54,708 nt of DNA from an uncultured Clostridia bacterium (GTDB lineage Bacteria > Bacillota > Clostridia > Christensenellales > UBA1242), in assembly GCA_944360075.1 (NCBI GenBank), contig CALVTE010000006.1, forward strand, positions 1-54,708, given 5' to 3'. Positions 37,255 to 43,847 of this stretch are shown one piece after another (position 1 is the first letter of the stretch; the number at the start of each line of letters is the position of its first letter). The notes beneath the pieces are model-generated. The model saw only the letters and a list, made by a program, of their open reading frames with translations, ran no database searches and was not told the origin of the DNA. Both the position numbers and the translations under genes were made by a program.

Positions 37255-37299
37255 AAAAAAGCATTCAGTTGACAAGATCCCTCGAAAAAACAAATTTAT

Positions 37300-37386
37300 G
37301 CCGATGTGGCGGCTCGGGGTCCCCAAAAGCTTACAAAGATTTTGGGGTGATCAGTGGCAGACCGACGGACTCAAGAGGCCGTCGCG
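37300..37386 (+). pseudogene. broken tRNA-Leu copy with hairpin insertion
   Basis: Positions 37300-37312 repeat the first 13 nt of the intact tRNA-Leu, and 37355-37374 match its TGGCAGAC and GACGGACTCAA stretches. In between, the two bases AA of the D-loop are replaced by 42 nt with the inverted repeat CCCCAAAA/TTTTGGGG (37321-37328 and 37340-37347). After the anticodon loop the sequence diverges, but GACGG still pairs with CCGTC. The T-arm and 3' end are missing. It is a tRNA relic, perhaps from an earlier integration. Confidence 0.6.
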
Positions 37387-37434
37387 AAAACAAAATGCAT
37401 TGCTTCAAAACAAACGCTTCAAAAATTAAAATAT

Positions 37435-37520
37435 GCCGATGTGGCGGAATGGCAGACGCGACGGACTCAAAATCCGTTGAGGGCAACTTCATGTGGGTTC
37501 GACTCCCACCATCGGCACCA
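37435..37520 (+). tRNA. tRNA-Leu (anticodon CAA)
   Basis: A complete 86-nt class II tRNA. The acceptor GCCGATG pairs with CATCGGC, the anticodon loop CTCAAAA gives CAA, a variable arm follows, the T-arm is GTGGG-TTCGACT-CCCAC, and CCA is encoded. Its last 18 nt (37503-37520) recur twice near 43.6-43.8 kb, marking it as the left boundary of an accessory element. Confidence 0.97.
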
Positions 37521-37529
37521 AACAAGAAT

Positions 37530-37570
37530 AAAACGAACCTTGAAAGCAACTCAAAGTTCGTTTTGTTTTT
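37530..37570 (+). terminator. tRNA-Leu terminator
   Basis: AAAACGAACcTTGA (37530-37543) pairs with TCAAaGTTCGTTTT (37551-37564), followed by a T-run. The same arms are duplicated at 43785-43834. Confidence 0.85.
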
Positions 37571-37682
37571 TAATAAAGATTGGTTTGGGTTGACAATTGG
37601 GTTAAAATAAAAATTAATAAATTTTATATAAAAATCTTTAAATTTATGTTATAATTGTATTTAATAAAGGTGGGATTATATT

Positions 37683-38975
37683 ATGAGAAAATTTAAAGGC
37701 AAATCTCTTTTGAATTGTGTAAATACTTATTGTGTTATAGATATAGAAACAACAGGATTAGATCCACAGATTGATGATATAATTGAGATTGGTATAATAA
37801 AAGTAAATAATAATAAAATTATTGACACATTTTCTTCTTTGGTAAAGCCTTTTTCTCCAATTTCAGATTTTATATCACAATTAACTGGCATAACTAACGA
37901 AAAAGTCAAAGATTGTCCTACTATAGATAAAATACTTCCTTTCGTTAAAGATTTTATATCTGATAAAATTATAATTGGGCACAACATTAATTTTGATATT
38001 AATTTCTTATATGATAATTTTGTTAGGTTTGAAAATTACTTATTCAGAAACGATTATATTGACACTATGCGATTAAGTCGCATATTGTTTAAGGAATTAC
38101 TAGACCATCGCTTATCTACTATTGCGAATCACTTAAATGTTAAATTTAACAAAATGCACAGGGCACTAATTGATTGCGAAATTACAAATAACTGCTACAG
38201 AAAAATTAAAGATTATATTACAAAAAATAATATTGATATATCTCAAATTTTAAGACAAAATAAAACAAAACTTAAGGCAAAGGATATTACAACTAATTAT
38301 ACAACTTTTGAAGAAAGCAATCCGTTTTATAATAAAACTTGTGTATTTACTGGTACGCTTGAATTTCCTAGAAGACAGGCTATGAAATATGTTGTTGATT
38401 TTGGCGGACATTGTGCAGATAATGTTACACTTAGTACTGATTATTTAATAGTTGGCAATTTTGAATATTCCGCCAATATAAAAGGGAATAAAAGTTCGAA
38501 ATTAAGGAAGGCAGAGAGTCTTGTATTGCAAGGATATGATATCAAAATTCTTTCAGAAAATGTTTTTTATGATTTGATAGAACAAAACAAGATAAAAGAA
38601 AATGAAAAAATTAAAACAAGTCAATTAGTTGATAACAATATACAAACTAAAGAATATATTGAAGGAAAAGATTATGTGTTGGATACTAAACAAGCTTTAT
38701 ATTTTTCTAACCTAGGGACACAATTTGAAAAAAATAACAACATAAGCGAAGCAATTAATGCCTATGAAAAATCGGCCTATTTTGCTTTTGAAGGAAATTA
38801 TGTGTATGAACGACTTTACATATTATATAGAAAAAATAAAGAATATGATAAAGCAATCAAGATACTAAATTTTGCAATTTTTGTATTTGATAAATTGATT
38901 AATAAAGAACGCCCTGATAGATTAAAAAAATTATATGACTTTAAAGAAAAATTGAAAAAATTAACAAAAGTTTGA
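37683..38975 (+). CDS. DEDDh exonuclease-BRCT-TPR fusion protein
   Basis: A 430-residue protein in three parts. Residues 15-180 are a DnaQ-type 3'-5' exonuclease with D20/E22 (VIDIETTGLD), D105 (GHNINFDINFL), and H159/D164 (HRALID), so the DEDDh set is complete. Residues about 216-300 are a BRCT domain (CVFTGTLEFPRRQAMKYVVD, GGHCADNVTLSTDYLIVG). Residues about 335-420 hold two or three TPR-like helices (ISEAINAYEKSAYFAFEGN, YDKAIKILNFAI). It resembles stand-alone proofreading-type exonucleases of mobile elements. The TPR tail could bind a partner such as the lipoprotein encoded next. AAGGTGG lies upstream of the ATG and a -10 TATAAT at 37650-37655. It is strongly A+T-biased compared with the core genes. 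Confidence 0.8.
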   Translation: MRKFKGKSLLNCVNTYCVIDIETTGLDPQIDDIIEIGIIKVNNNKIIDTFSSLVKPFSPISDFISQLTGITNEKVKDCPTIDKILPFVKDFISDKIIIGHNINFDINFLYDNFVRFENYLFRNDYIDTMRLSRILFKELLDHRLSTIANHLNVKFNKMHRALIDCEITNNCYRKIKDYITKNNIDISQILRQNKTKLKAKDITTNYTTFEESNPFYNKTCVFTGTLEFPRRQAMKYVVDFGGHCADNVTLSTDYLIVGNFEYSANIKGNKSSKLRKAESLVLQGYDIKILSENVFYDLIEQNKIKENEKIKTSQLVDNNIQTKEYIEGKDYVLDTKQALYFSNLGTQFEKNNNISEAINAYEKSAYFAFEGNYVYERLYILYRKNKEYDKAIKILNFAIFVFDKLINKERPDRLKKLYDFKEKLKKLTKV

Positions 38976-38985
38976 TGGAGAAATT

Positions 38986-40119
38986 ATGAAAAAATACATA
39001 TCTTTAATTTTTATGTTTATATTTATGCCATTGTTTTTTTGTGGTTGTGGGGATATTGTGGAGCAACAGCCAGATAATGTAATTAAACTCTCTACACCTA
39101 CTAATCTTTGTTGGGAAGATAATTTAATACAATGGGATCCTGTTTATAATGCTTCATCATATATTGTTAGTATTAATGATAAGGAATATGAAAGTTTTAT
39201 TAATAGTGCAACTTTAATCGTAGAAGAACATGTATATAATTATAATATTAAAGTAAAAGCTAGAACAAATAATAAAAATTATGAAGATTCTGAATATAGT
39301 TCTCCATTTTATATAAATTTAACGAAATTAGACACCCCTATAATATTACAAAATTTTAAATCTAATTATAATGGTGAGTATGGTACATTACTTTTAGAAG
39401 TAAATCCTAATACAGATTTTATAAAGATTGAAATAAATGATAATGAATATGTTTATGATGTAGAAAACATATATGAATTAAAAATTACAAAAGATATGTG
39501 CATATCTGGAATAAATACTTTATATATACAAGCATGTAGTTATAATAAAATTTATTTAGATAGTGAGATTTGTTCGACTACAGTTTTAAAAAACTATGAA
39601 CCTACGAATATTCGTGTAGAAAACGAACAAATACTTTTTACTAAAAAAGATGTTTATGGGAATATAATTTCAGATAGTTTTTGTTTTAATGAACCGATAT
39701 ACCAAATAGGAGAAATAGATGTCCCTGTTATAAACTATAGCAATGGTAATGCTTTAAGTTCAGATCCTGTTTTATTTAAAACTTATAAAATTCAAGGCAT
39801 AGATTCTACAACTTTATTACAATACAAAAAAAATCAAAATGGTTGGACAGATTTTTATTTAAAAAAAGTTTATAATGACTATATAAGTGGAAATAATTAT
39901 AATATGATAAGAATTCACTTTTATGATAGAGGTGGTAAAATTCTATACACATTTTATGCTAATATACAAAATGATCCATACAGAAATCCTGAATTTGGTA
40001 TGAGTTCTTTTTCTCCTTATGATGTGGGTAAAGTTACTGCAACTTTAATTAACACTAACGAAACAGCATATCTAACAACAGAAGTTCAAATAAAATTTAA
40101 AGATGCTTCAGCACTTTAA
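38986..40119 (+). CDS. lipoprotein with fibronectin III-like domains
   Basis: The 377-residue protein starts 10 nt after the exonuclease gene, in the same A+T-rich style. It has a lipobox signal (MPLFFCGCGDI). It is then beta-rich: residues about 35-120 match an Fn3-type pattern (APTNL-like TPTNLCWEDNLIQWDPVYNA, SYIVSINDKEY), and a second similar unit lies near 110-200 (LDTPIILQNFKS). The rest is unrecognised. The stop codon (40117-40119) abuts a GC-rich palindromic repeat, so the C-terminus may have been trimmed by that insertion. Expected location: outer face of the membrane. Confidence 0.65.
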   Translation: MKKYISLIFMFIFMPLFFCGCGDIVEQQPDNVIKLSTPTNLCWEDNLIQWDPVYNASSYIVSINDKEYESFINSATLIVEEHVYNYNIKVKARTNNKNYEDSEYSSPFYINLTKLDTPIILQNFKSNYNGEYGTLLLEVNPNTDFIKIEINDNEYVYDVENIYELKITKDMCISGINTLYIQACSYNKIYLDSEICSTTVLKNYEPTNIRVENEQILFTKKDVYGNIISDSFCFNEPIYQIGEIDVPVINYSNGNALSSDPVLFKTYKIQGIDSTTLLQYKKNQNGWTDFYLKKVYNDYISGNNYNMIRIHFYDRGGKILYTFYANIQNDPYRNPEFGMSSFSPYDVGKVTATLINTNETAYLTTEVQIKFKDASAL

Positions 40120-40126
40120 ATGGGAT

Positions 40127-40191
40127 TCTGGCGTGTGCTTGTCTTGAACAAGTGGCGTCGCTAAAGCTCCGCCAGACAAGCACACGCCAGA
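40127..40191. repeat. GC-rich palindromic element (repeat copy 1)
   Basis: The perfect 18-bp arms TCTGGCGTGTGCTTGTCT (40127-40144) and AGACAAGCACACGCCAGA (40174-40191) flank a loop that itself contains GGCG/CGCC arms. The left arm continues as TTGAACAAGT, also found at 41744-41769. It is a REP/MITE-like palindrome in an A+T-rich island and lies 8 nt after the lipoprotein stop codon. Confidence 0.9.
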
Positions 40192-40237
40192 AAAACTAAA
40201 TTTGTCAATTTTGGACTAAAACAGTAAAAATAAAACT

Positions 40238-40265
40238 TTGACACAACTAGAATTTGATATATAAT
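40238..40265 (+). promoter_or_regulatory. consensus promoter upstream of a structured RNA
   Basis: TTGACA (40238-40243), a 16-nt spacer and TATAAT (40260-40265): both hexamers are perfect. The predicted start is about 40272, more than 340 nt before the next gene and about 25 nt before the structured RNA. Confidence 0.7.
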
Positions 40266-40271
40266 CAAAAA

Positions 40272-40378
40272 AATTCAAAACATACTTCCGCAAACAAAAC
40301 GGCATCTAAAATGAGAGGCTGGCAAGGGTAAACCCTCTTTGCCAAACGCCTTCTCATTTTTTTACGATGCCGTTTTTT
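40272..40378 (+). ncRNA. putative small structured RNA
   Basis: Downstream of a perfect promoter, three stems stack into one long hairpin. AAAACGGCATC (40296-40306) pairs with GATGCCGTTTT (40366-40376), AAAATGAGA (40308-40316) with TCTCATTTT (40352-40360), and TGGCAA with TTGCCA plus GGG/CCC at the tip (40320-40344). A T-run at 40373-40378 ends it, so the RNA would be about 107 nt. No Shine-Dalgarno/ORF pair was seen in it. It could be an antisense or regulatory RNA of the element, or a leader terminator controlling the gene at 40621. Confidence 0.5.
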
Positions 40379-40394
40379 GTATCCGCTCCTTTTC

Positions 40395-40605
40395 TTTGCC
40401 TTTTGGCTAGTGGTTGTGGCATAGTTCTCACAACAATTCAAGGGAAATATATATTTTAGTTTTCTTTTAAGATTAAGGTTTTACCTTGTCTTTTATCTTT
40501 GCACAAAATATATATTTCTTCTTCCTTGACTTGTTGTATATAAAATTTTAATATTATAAAATTTGTAGTCAAACTATGCTCTTTTTGTTTGTGCCAAAAG
40601 GCAAA
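40395..40605 (+). other. nested long imperfect hairpin upstream of the sigma-like gene
   Basis: Five sets of arms nest in order: TTTGCCTTTTGGC (40395-40407) with GCCAAAAGGCAAA (40593-40605); GCATAGTT (40419-40426) with AACTATGC (40572-40579); 40429-40443 with 40524-40538 (13 of 15 pair); AAATATATATTTT (40445-40457) with AAAATATATATTT (40505-40517); and AAGGT (40475-40479) with ACCTT (40483-40487). It ends 5 nt before the GGAG ribosome site of the next gene. Confidence 0.6.
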
Positions 40606-40620
40606 TAAAAGGAGTTATAT

Positions 40621-41253
40621 ATGAAAGAAATGAAAGAGAAAAAAGGAATTTTAGATGATAACACGGTTATCACCTTAGAAAACATTGAAAAGTTATCTCA
40701 ATGTTTCGCACAATCTGCACTCAAAAGCATTAAGAAATATGCTTATAGTGCAACACCAAAAGTCGAGAGATTACAAAGCCTATTAAGACAAGACATTTGC
40801 TATCACAAGAAATTAGATACATATTCCGATGCTTATGATTTAGTCCAAGAAGCAAGTTTGTTTCTCTGCAAATTCATTGGACACAAACTCGGTGAACTTT
40901 GCAAAAATTCCAAATCAAAATCTGGAAAGATAGACAATCTTAAAAATGCTTGTTTGAGAGTATTACAGGTATATCTACGAAAAGAATTAAAATTTTCAAA
41001 TAACACAGTGGATGAAGAAGAATGTTTGGAACTTGCAGTGGATAAGTCAATCATTGAAGAAAAACCAGAATATTCAAAAGTTAAAGAAGTGTTATCTAAA
41101 ATCATACAAAATAGGCTTGAATATCAAATCTTTGAATACTATTACAACGGTGTCGAACCAAAGCTTATTGCAGAATTTTTAGGAATTAGTGTAGATAAAG
41201 TTTACAAGCGAAGAAAAAAATTCAAAGATAGATATGTAATGCTTTGTATGTAA
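40621..41253 (+). CDS. sigma-70-like protein of the element
   Basis: A 210-residue helical protein. Residues about 60-85 (TYSDAYDLVQEASLFLCKFIG) resemble the sigma-70 region 2 core, and residues about 170-205 (RLEYQIFEYYYNGVEPKLIAEFLG then SVDKVYKRRKKFKDRY) form a region 4-like helix-turn-helix. Proteins of this type are common cargo in clostridial conjugative elements. GGAGTT lies 4 nt before the ATG, directly after a 211-nt hairpin, so translation may be controlled by that structure. A terminator follows at 41262. No anti-sigma factor is nearby. Confidence 0.65.
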   Translation: MKEMKEKKGILDDNTVITLENIEKLSQCFAQSALKSIKKYAYSATPKVERLQSLLRQDICYHKKLDTYSDAYDLVQEASLFLCKFIGHKLGELCKNSKSKSGKIDNLKNACLRVLQVYLRKELKFSNNTVDEEECLELAVDKSIIEEKPEYSKVKEVLSKIIQNRLEYQIFEYYYNGVEPKLIAEFLGISVDKVYKRRKKFKDRYVMLCM

Positions 41254-41261
41254 AAAAATCA

Positions 41262-41294
41262 AGTATTCCACGATAAAAAGTGGAATATTTTTTG
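41262..41294 (+). terminator. terminator of the sigma-like gene
   Basis: TATTCCAC (41264-41271) pairs with GTGGAATA (41280-41287), followed by a T-run, just after the stop codon. Confidence 0.85.
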
Positions 41295-41628
41295 AATATT
41301 GCCTTAACTTTCACATATTTTCGTGGCTCTATATAGAGAAGAATAGTAAAAATTGTGCGACTTTTTACCAAAAACTACAACTTTGTTTGCAAAAAGTATG
41401 TGAAAAGTACTAGTTTACTACCAGTTTTGTTCCTTACAATACAACCACATTTGTGCTATTCTCTTATTGAAATTAAATTAGACAACGCAAAATGGCAAGC
41501 CGAGAAGTTAGTTTTATTGGTATGCTCTGAGCCAAAATTTAAGAGTCAGTGGTTGCATTTATGGGCGTAGAAAAAATTTTTTCTATGTCTTTTTTAATTC
41601 CAAATTTTAGAAAAAAGGAGTTAAGAAA
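41295..41628. other. intergenic stretch with two perfect palindromes
   Basis: About 330 bp with no convincing gene; a 71-codon frame at 41355-41570 lacks a ribosome site. It holds CTCTATATAGAG at 41327-41338 and TAGAAAAAATTTTTTCTA at 41568-41585, both perfect palindromes that could be operators. Confidence 0.45.
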
Positions 41629-41763
41629 ATGCAAACATTAAAAGTCGAAAATGTGAATGATTTGGACCTATCGTTTCTCTCAAATGATTTTTTCATTGAA
41701 ATTTTAAGTTTAATCATTCAAAACAAAAAAGGACAATGCAACCCTGGCGTGTGCTTGTCTTGA
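41629..41763 (+). CDS. small 44-residue ORF ending inside a repeat
   Basis: AAAAAAGGAG ends 8 nt before the ATG. The peptide starts MQTLKVENVNDLDLSFLSND, is acidic and amphipathic for its first 36 residues, and then reads NPGVCLS, encoded by the GC-rich repeat that supplies the TGA stop (41761-41763). This suggests that a longer gene was cut by insertion of the repeat. No family is recognised. Confidence 0.45.
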   Translation: MQTLKVENVNDLDLSFLSNDFFIEILSLIIQNKKGQCNPGVCLS

Positions 41764-41769
41764 ACAAGT
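41744..41769 (+). repeat. GC-rich repeat, copy 2
   Basis: Identical over 26 nt to 40128-40153 (CTGGCGTGTGCTTGTCT then TGAACAAGT). The distal arm present in copy 1 is missing. It forms the 3' end of the small ORF at 41629. Confidence 0.85.
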
Positions 41770-41779
41770 AAATGAGATC

Positions 41780-41806
41780 CTGGCGTGTGCTTGTCTTGAT
41801 ACAAGT
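41780..41806 (+). repeat. GC-rich repeat, copy 3
   Basis: Matches copy 2 with one extra base (TGATACAAGT). It is preceded by AAATGAGATC, as copy 1 is by AAATGGGATT, so the repeat unit includes about 10 nt of left flank. Confidence 0.85.
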
Positions 41807-41983
41807 GATTAGTCTTTCGGGTTCAAAGTTTAAACGAAAACTCACTCTTGTCAAAGGTAAAATGCATTGTTTCACAACCTTTGACAATAGTTTAAAAATC
41901 TAAATGTTAAAAATACAAATTCGTTTCCGTTTGTTTCGCCCCTGTCGAAAGATGAAATCTATAAAATAAAAGGAGAAAATAAA

Positions 41984-43507
41984 ATGAAAACAGCAGTAAT
42001 ATATGCCCGTTACAGTTCTGACAGTCAATCTGAGCAAAGTATTGAAGGGCAGATTCACGTTTGCAAGGACTATGCAGAGAAAAATAATATTGTCATCGTT
42101 GACACCTACATTGATAGAGCAATGACAGGAACAAATGATAACCGAGTTGCTTTTCAAAAGATGCTGAAAGATAGCAACAAGCATCAATTTTCAATCGTGC
42201 TTGTCTACAAACTTGATAGATTTTCGAGAAACAAATATGAAAGTGTTATCCATAAGAAAACACTTAAAGACAACGGAGTAAGTCTTGTCTCTTGTATGGA
42301 AAACATACCAAACACTCCAGAAGGGACGCTTATGGAAACACTACTTGAAGGCTTTAATCAATATTTCAGTGAAGAACTAACTCAAAAAGTGAATCGTGGA
42401 CTTCGAGAAAGTTGGCTCAAAGGCAATGCAACAGGCGGAAAGAAAGTTTTTGGATATGACATTGTAAACAAAAAATATGTGATAAACGAATATGAGAAGG
42501 AAATTATTTTGAAAGTATTTCAAATGTATGCAAGTGATTACAGAGCGAGAGTGATTGCCGAAACTTTGAATGAATTAGGTTATCACCGAAATAATGGCAA
42601 AAAATTTGATGAAAAATATGTGCTTTGGATTCTCCACAATTCAAGATATACAGGAGTTGTTGAACATCACGGAATTAAATATGACAAAATCTTTCCACGA
42701 ATTATTGATAACAACCTTTGGAATAAAGTCAATGCAATAAACGAAGAAAACAAATTCGCACCAAGCAGAAAGAAAGAGATTTTTGATTATATTCTCTCTG
42801 GCAAACTTATCTGTGGAGAATGCAAACACAAAATGTATGGTGAAAGTGGAACAAGCCACACAAAAGATATTCACTACTACTATGTTTGTGCTTCACGAAG
42901 AAAGAAAAGATGTCCTTGCACTATGAAAGCAATTAAAAAGCAAGTGCTTGAAGATATAGTGATAAACACAATCACCCAACTTTTAAATAGTGAGCAAAAC
43001 ATACAATTCCTAACAAATGCGATTTTTAATTATCACCAAAAACACTCTCAAGATAACACCAATTTAAAACTTTTAGAGCAACGAAGAAAGGAAACATTTA
43101 ATGCAAGCCAAAACATTTTGAAAGCCATCGAACAAGGAATAATCACAGATATGACAAAATCTCGCTTACAACAACTTGAAAATGAACTTGCCGAGTTAGA
43201 TATTGAAATAACAAAAGAAAAGTATAGAGATAACTCGCTAATAACAAAGGAAGAAATCGAACAATTTTTACGAAAACAAGTGTTTGAAGATACACAAAAC
43301 ATAAAAATTCGCAAACTACTTGTAAACACCTTTGTTCGAGCAGTATATCTCTACAACGATAAAGTAGTAATTCTGTTTAACTATACAAACTCTCCAGATA
43401 AACCGAAATTTACAGTTGAGGAAAACATAGAAACTGAAAAGCAGATAAACTCTGCTTTATCTAATACACAGGGTTCGTGCTTATATCTCCACTCCGCACC
43501 AAATTAA
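41984..43507 (+). CDS. large serine recombinase
   Basis: The 507 residues have an N-terminal resolvase domain with the catalytic Ser at position 11 (YARYSSDSQS) and LVYKLDRFSRNKYE. A recombinase domain (about 155-265, GYDIVNKKYVINEYEKEI, RYTG) and a zinc ribbon (CGECKHKMYG...YYVCASRRKKRCPC) follow, then a long coiled coil (about 360-440). Serine integrases of this size integrate and excise elements at short att sites, usually not tRNA genes. AAAGGAGAAAA precedes the ATG and a terminator follows. It sits at the right end of the island, next to the putative attachment repeats. Confidence 0.92.
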   Translation: MKTAVIYARYSSDSQSEQSIEGQIHVCKDYAEKNNIVIVDTYIDRAMTGTNDNRVAFQKMLKDSNKHQFSIVLVYKLDRFSRNKYESVIHKKTLKDNGVSLVSCMENIPNTPEGTLMETLLEGFNQYFSEELTQKVNRGLRESWLKGNATGGKKVFGYDIVNKKYVINEYEKEIILKVFQMYASDYRARVIAETLNELGYHRNNGKKFDEKYVLWILHNSRYTGVVEHHGIKYDKIFPRIIDNNLWNKVNAINEENKFAPSRKKEIFDYILSGKLICGECKHKMYGESGTSHTKDIHYYYVCASRRKKRCPCTMKAIKKQVLEDIVINTITQLLNSEQNIQFLTNAIFNYHQKHSQDNTNLKLLEQRRKETFNASQNILKAIEQGIITDMTKSRLQQLENELAELDIEITKEKYRDNSLITKEEIEQFLRKQVFEDTQNIKIRKLLVNTFVRAVYLYNDKVVILFNYTNSPDKPKFTVEENIETEKQINSALSNTQGSCLYLHSAPN

Positions 43508-43511
43508 ACTT

Positions 43512-43533
43512 TGCGTGACAAACGCATTTTTTA
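43512..43533 (+). terminator. terminator of the serine recombinase gene
   Basis: TGCGT (43512-43516) pairs with ACGCA (43522-43526), followed by a T-run. Confidence 0.7.
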
Positions 43534-43557
43534 TTTTATAAAAATTAGTTCATAAAA

Positions 43558-43638
43558 GTGGGAGTCGAAGCCGAAGGCTAAACGGGTCCCCTGAAAATCG
43601 AGAGATTTTTAGGGCAAGGGCTCCCACCATCGGCACCA
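43558..43638 (+). repeat. palindromic tRNA-Leu-tail repeat, copy 1
   Basis: It opens with GTGGGAGTCGAA, the reverse complement of part of the tRNA-Leu T-arm, and closes with CTCCCACCATCGGCACCA, the direct tRNA 3' end. Between them is CCTGAAAATC-GAGA-GATTTTTAGG. GTGGGAG and CTCCCAC pair, so the unit folds as a branched hairpin ending in an unpaired ACCA. Confidence 0.8.
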
Positions 43639-43645
43639 AAAAATT

Positions 43646-43670
43646 CTGCATATAAAAAGCAGTTTTTTTA
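43646..43670 (+). terminator. terminator after tRNA-tail repeat copy 1
   Basis: CTGC (43646-43649) pairs with GCAG (43659-43662), followed by seven T. Confidence 0.6.
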
Positions 43671-43693
43671 TTTAAATCACATGCATATAAAAA

Positions 43694-43775
43694 GTGGGAG
43701 TCGAACCCTTGGGTGAGACAGGGTTCCCTGAAAATCGAGAGATTTTTAGGGCAAGGGCTCCCACCATCGGCACCA
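43694..43775 (+). repeat. palindromic tRNA-Leu-tail repeat, copy 2
   Basis: Same plan as copy 1. The last 50 or so nt, from CCTGAAAATC to CACCA, are identical; the left half differs and gains its own stem, GAACCC/GGGTTC. It is followed by the duplicated tRNA-Leu terminator. Confidence 0.8.
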
Positions 43776-43784
43776 AAGAATAAT

Positions 43785-43834
43785 AAAACGAACCTTGAAA
43801 GAGAGTAAATCTCAACTTCAAAGTTCGTTTTTTT
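43785..43834 (+). terminator. duplicated tRNA-Leu terminator at the right element end
   Basis: The arm AAAACGAACCTTGA and its partner (TTCAAAGTTCG plus T-run) repeat the terminator of the intact tRNA-Leu at 37530, with a longer loop containing GAG/CTC. This marks the pre-integration tRNA locus. Confidence 0.75.
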
Positions 43835-43847
43835 AGCGGCGCAATCT

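Larger units (their letters stand above)
37503..43775. mobile_element. putative integrative element at tRNA-Leu
   Basis: The 18 nt CTCCCACCATCGGCACCA end the tRNA-Leu gene (37503-37520) and occur again at 43621-43638 and 43758-43775. The last copy is followed by a second copy of the tRNA's own terminator arms (AAAACGAACCTTGA near 43785). This is the footprint of integration at a tRNA 3' end. The interior carries a serine recombinase, an exonuclease-BRCT-TPR gene, a lipoprotein, a sigma-like gene, structured RNAs and GC-rich palindromes, and its first genes are visibly more A+T-rich than the flanks. No tyrosine integrase, relaxase or replication gene was found, so it may be a degenerate or mobilised island. 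Confidence 0.65.

Noticed and set aside
40272..40620. A retron
   Set aside because: The hairpins recall an msr-msd RNA, but there is no reverse transcriptase gene in the window; the nearby genes are sigma-like and recombinase.
41355..41570. A 71-residue plus-strand ORF
   Set aside because: No ribosome site, low-complexity composition, and it ends at a palindrome; it looks like chance open frame in A+T-rich DNA.
40118..41806. CRISPR array from the three GC-rich repeats
   Set aside because: Only three copies, irregular spacing (about 1.6 kb and 10 nt), and no cas genes.
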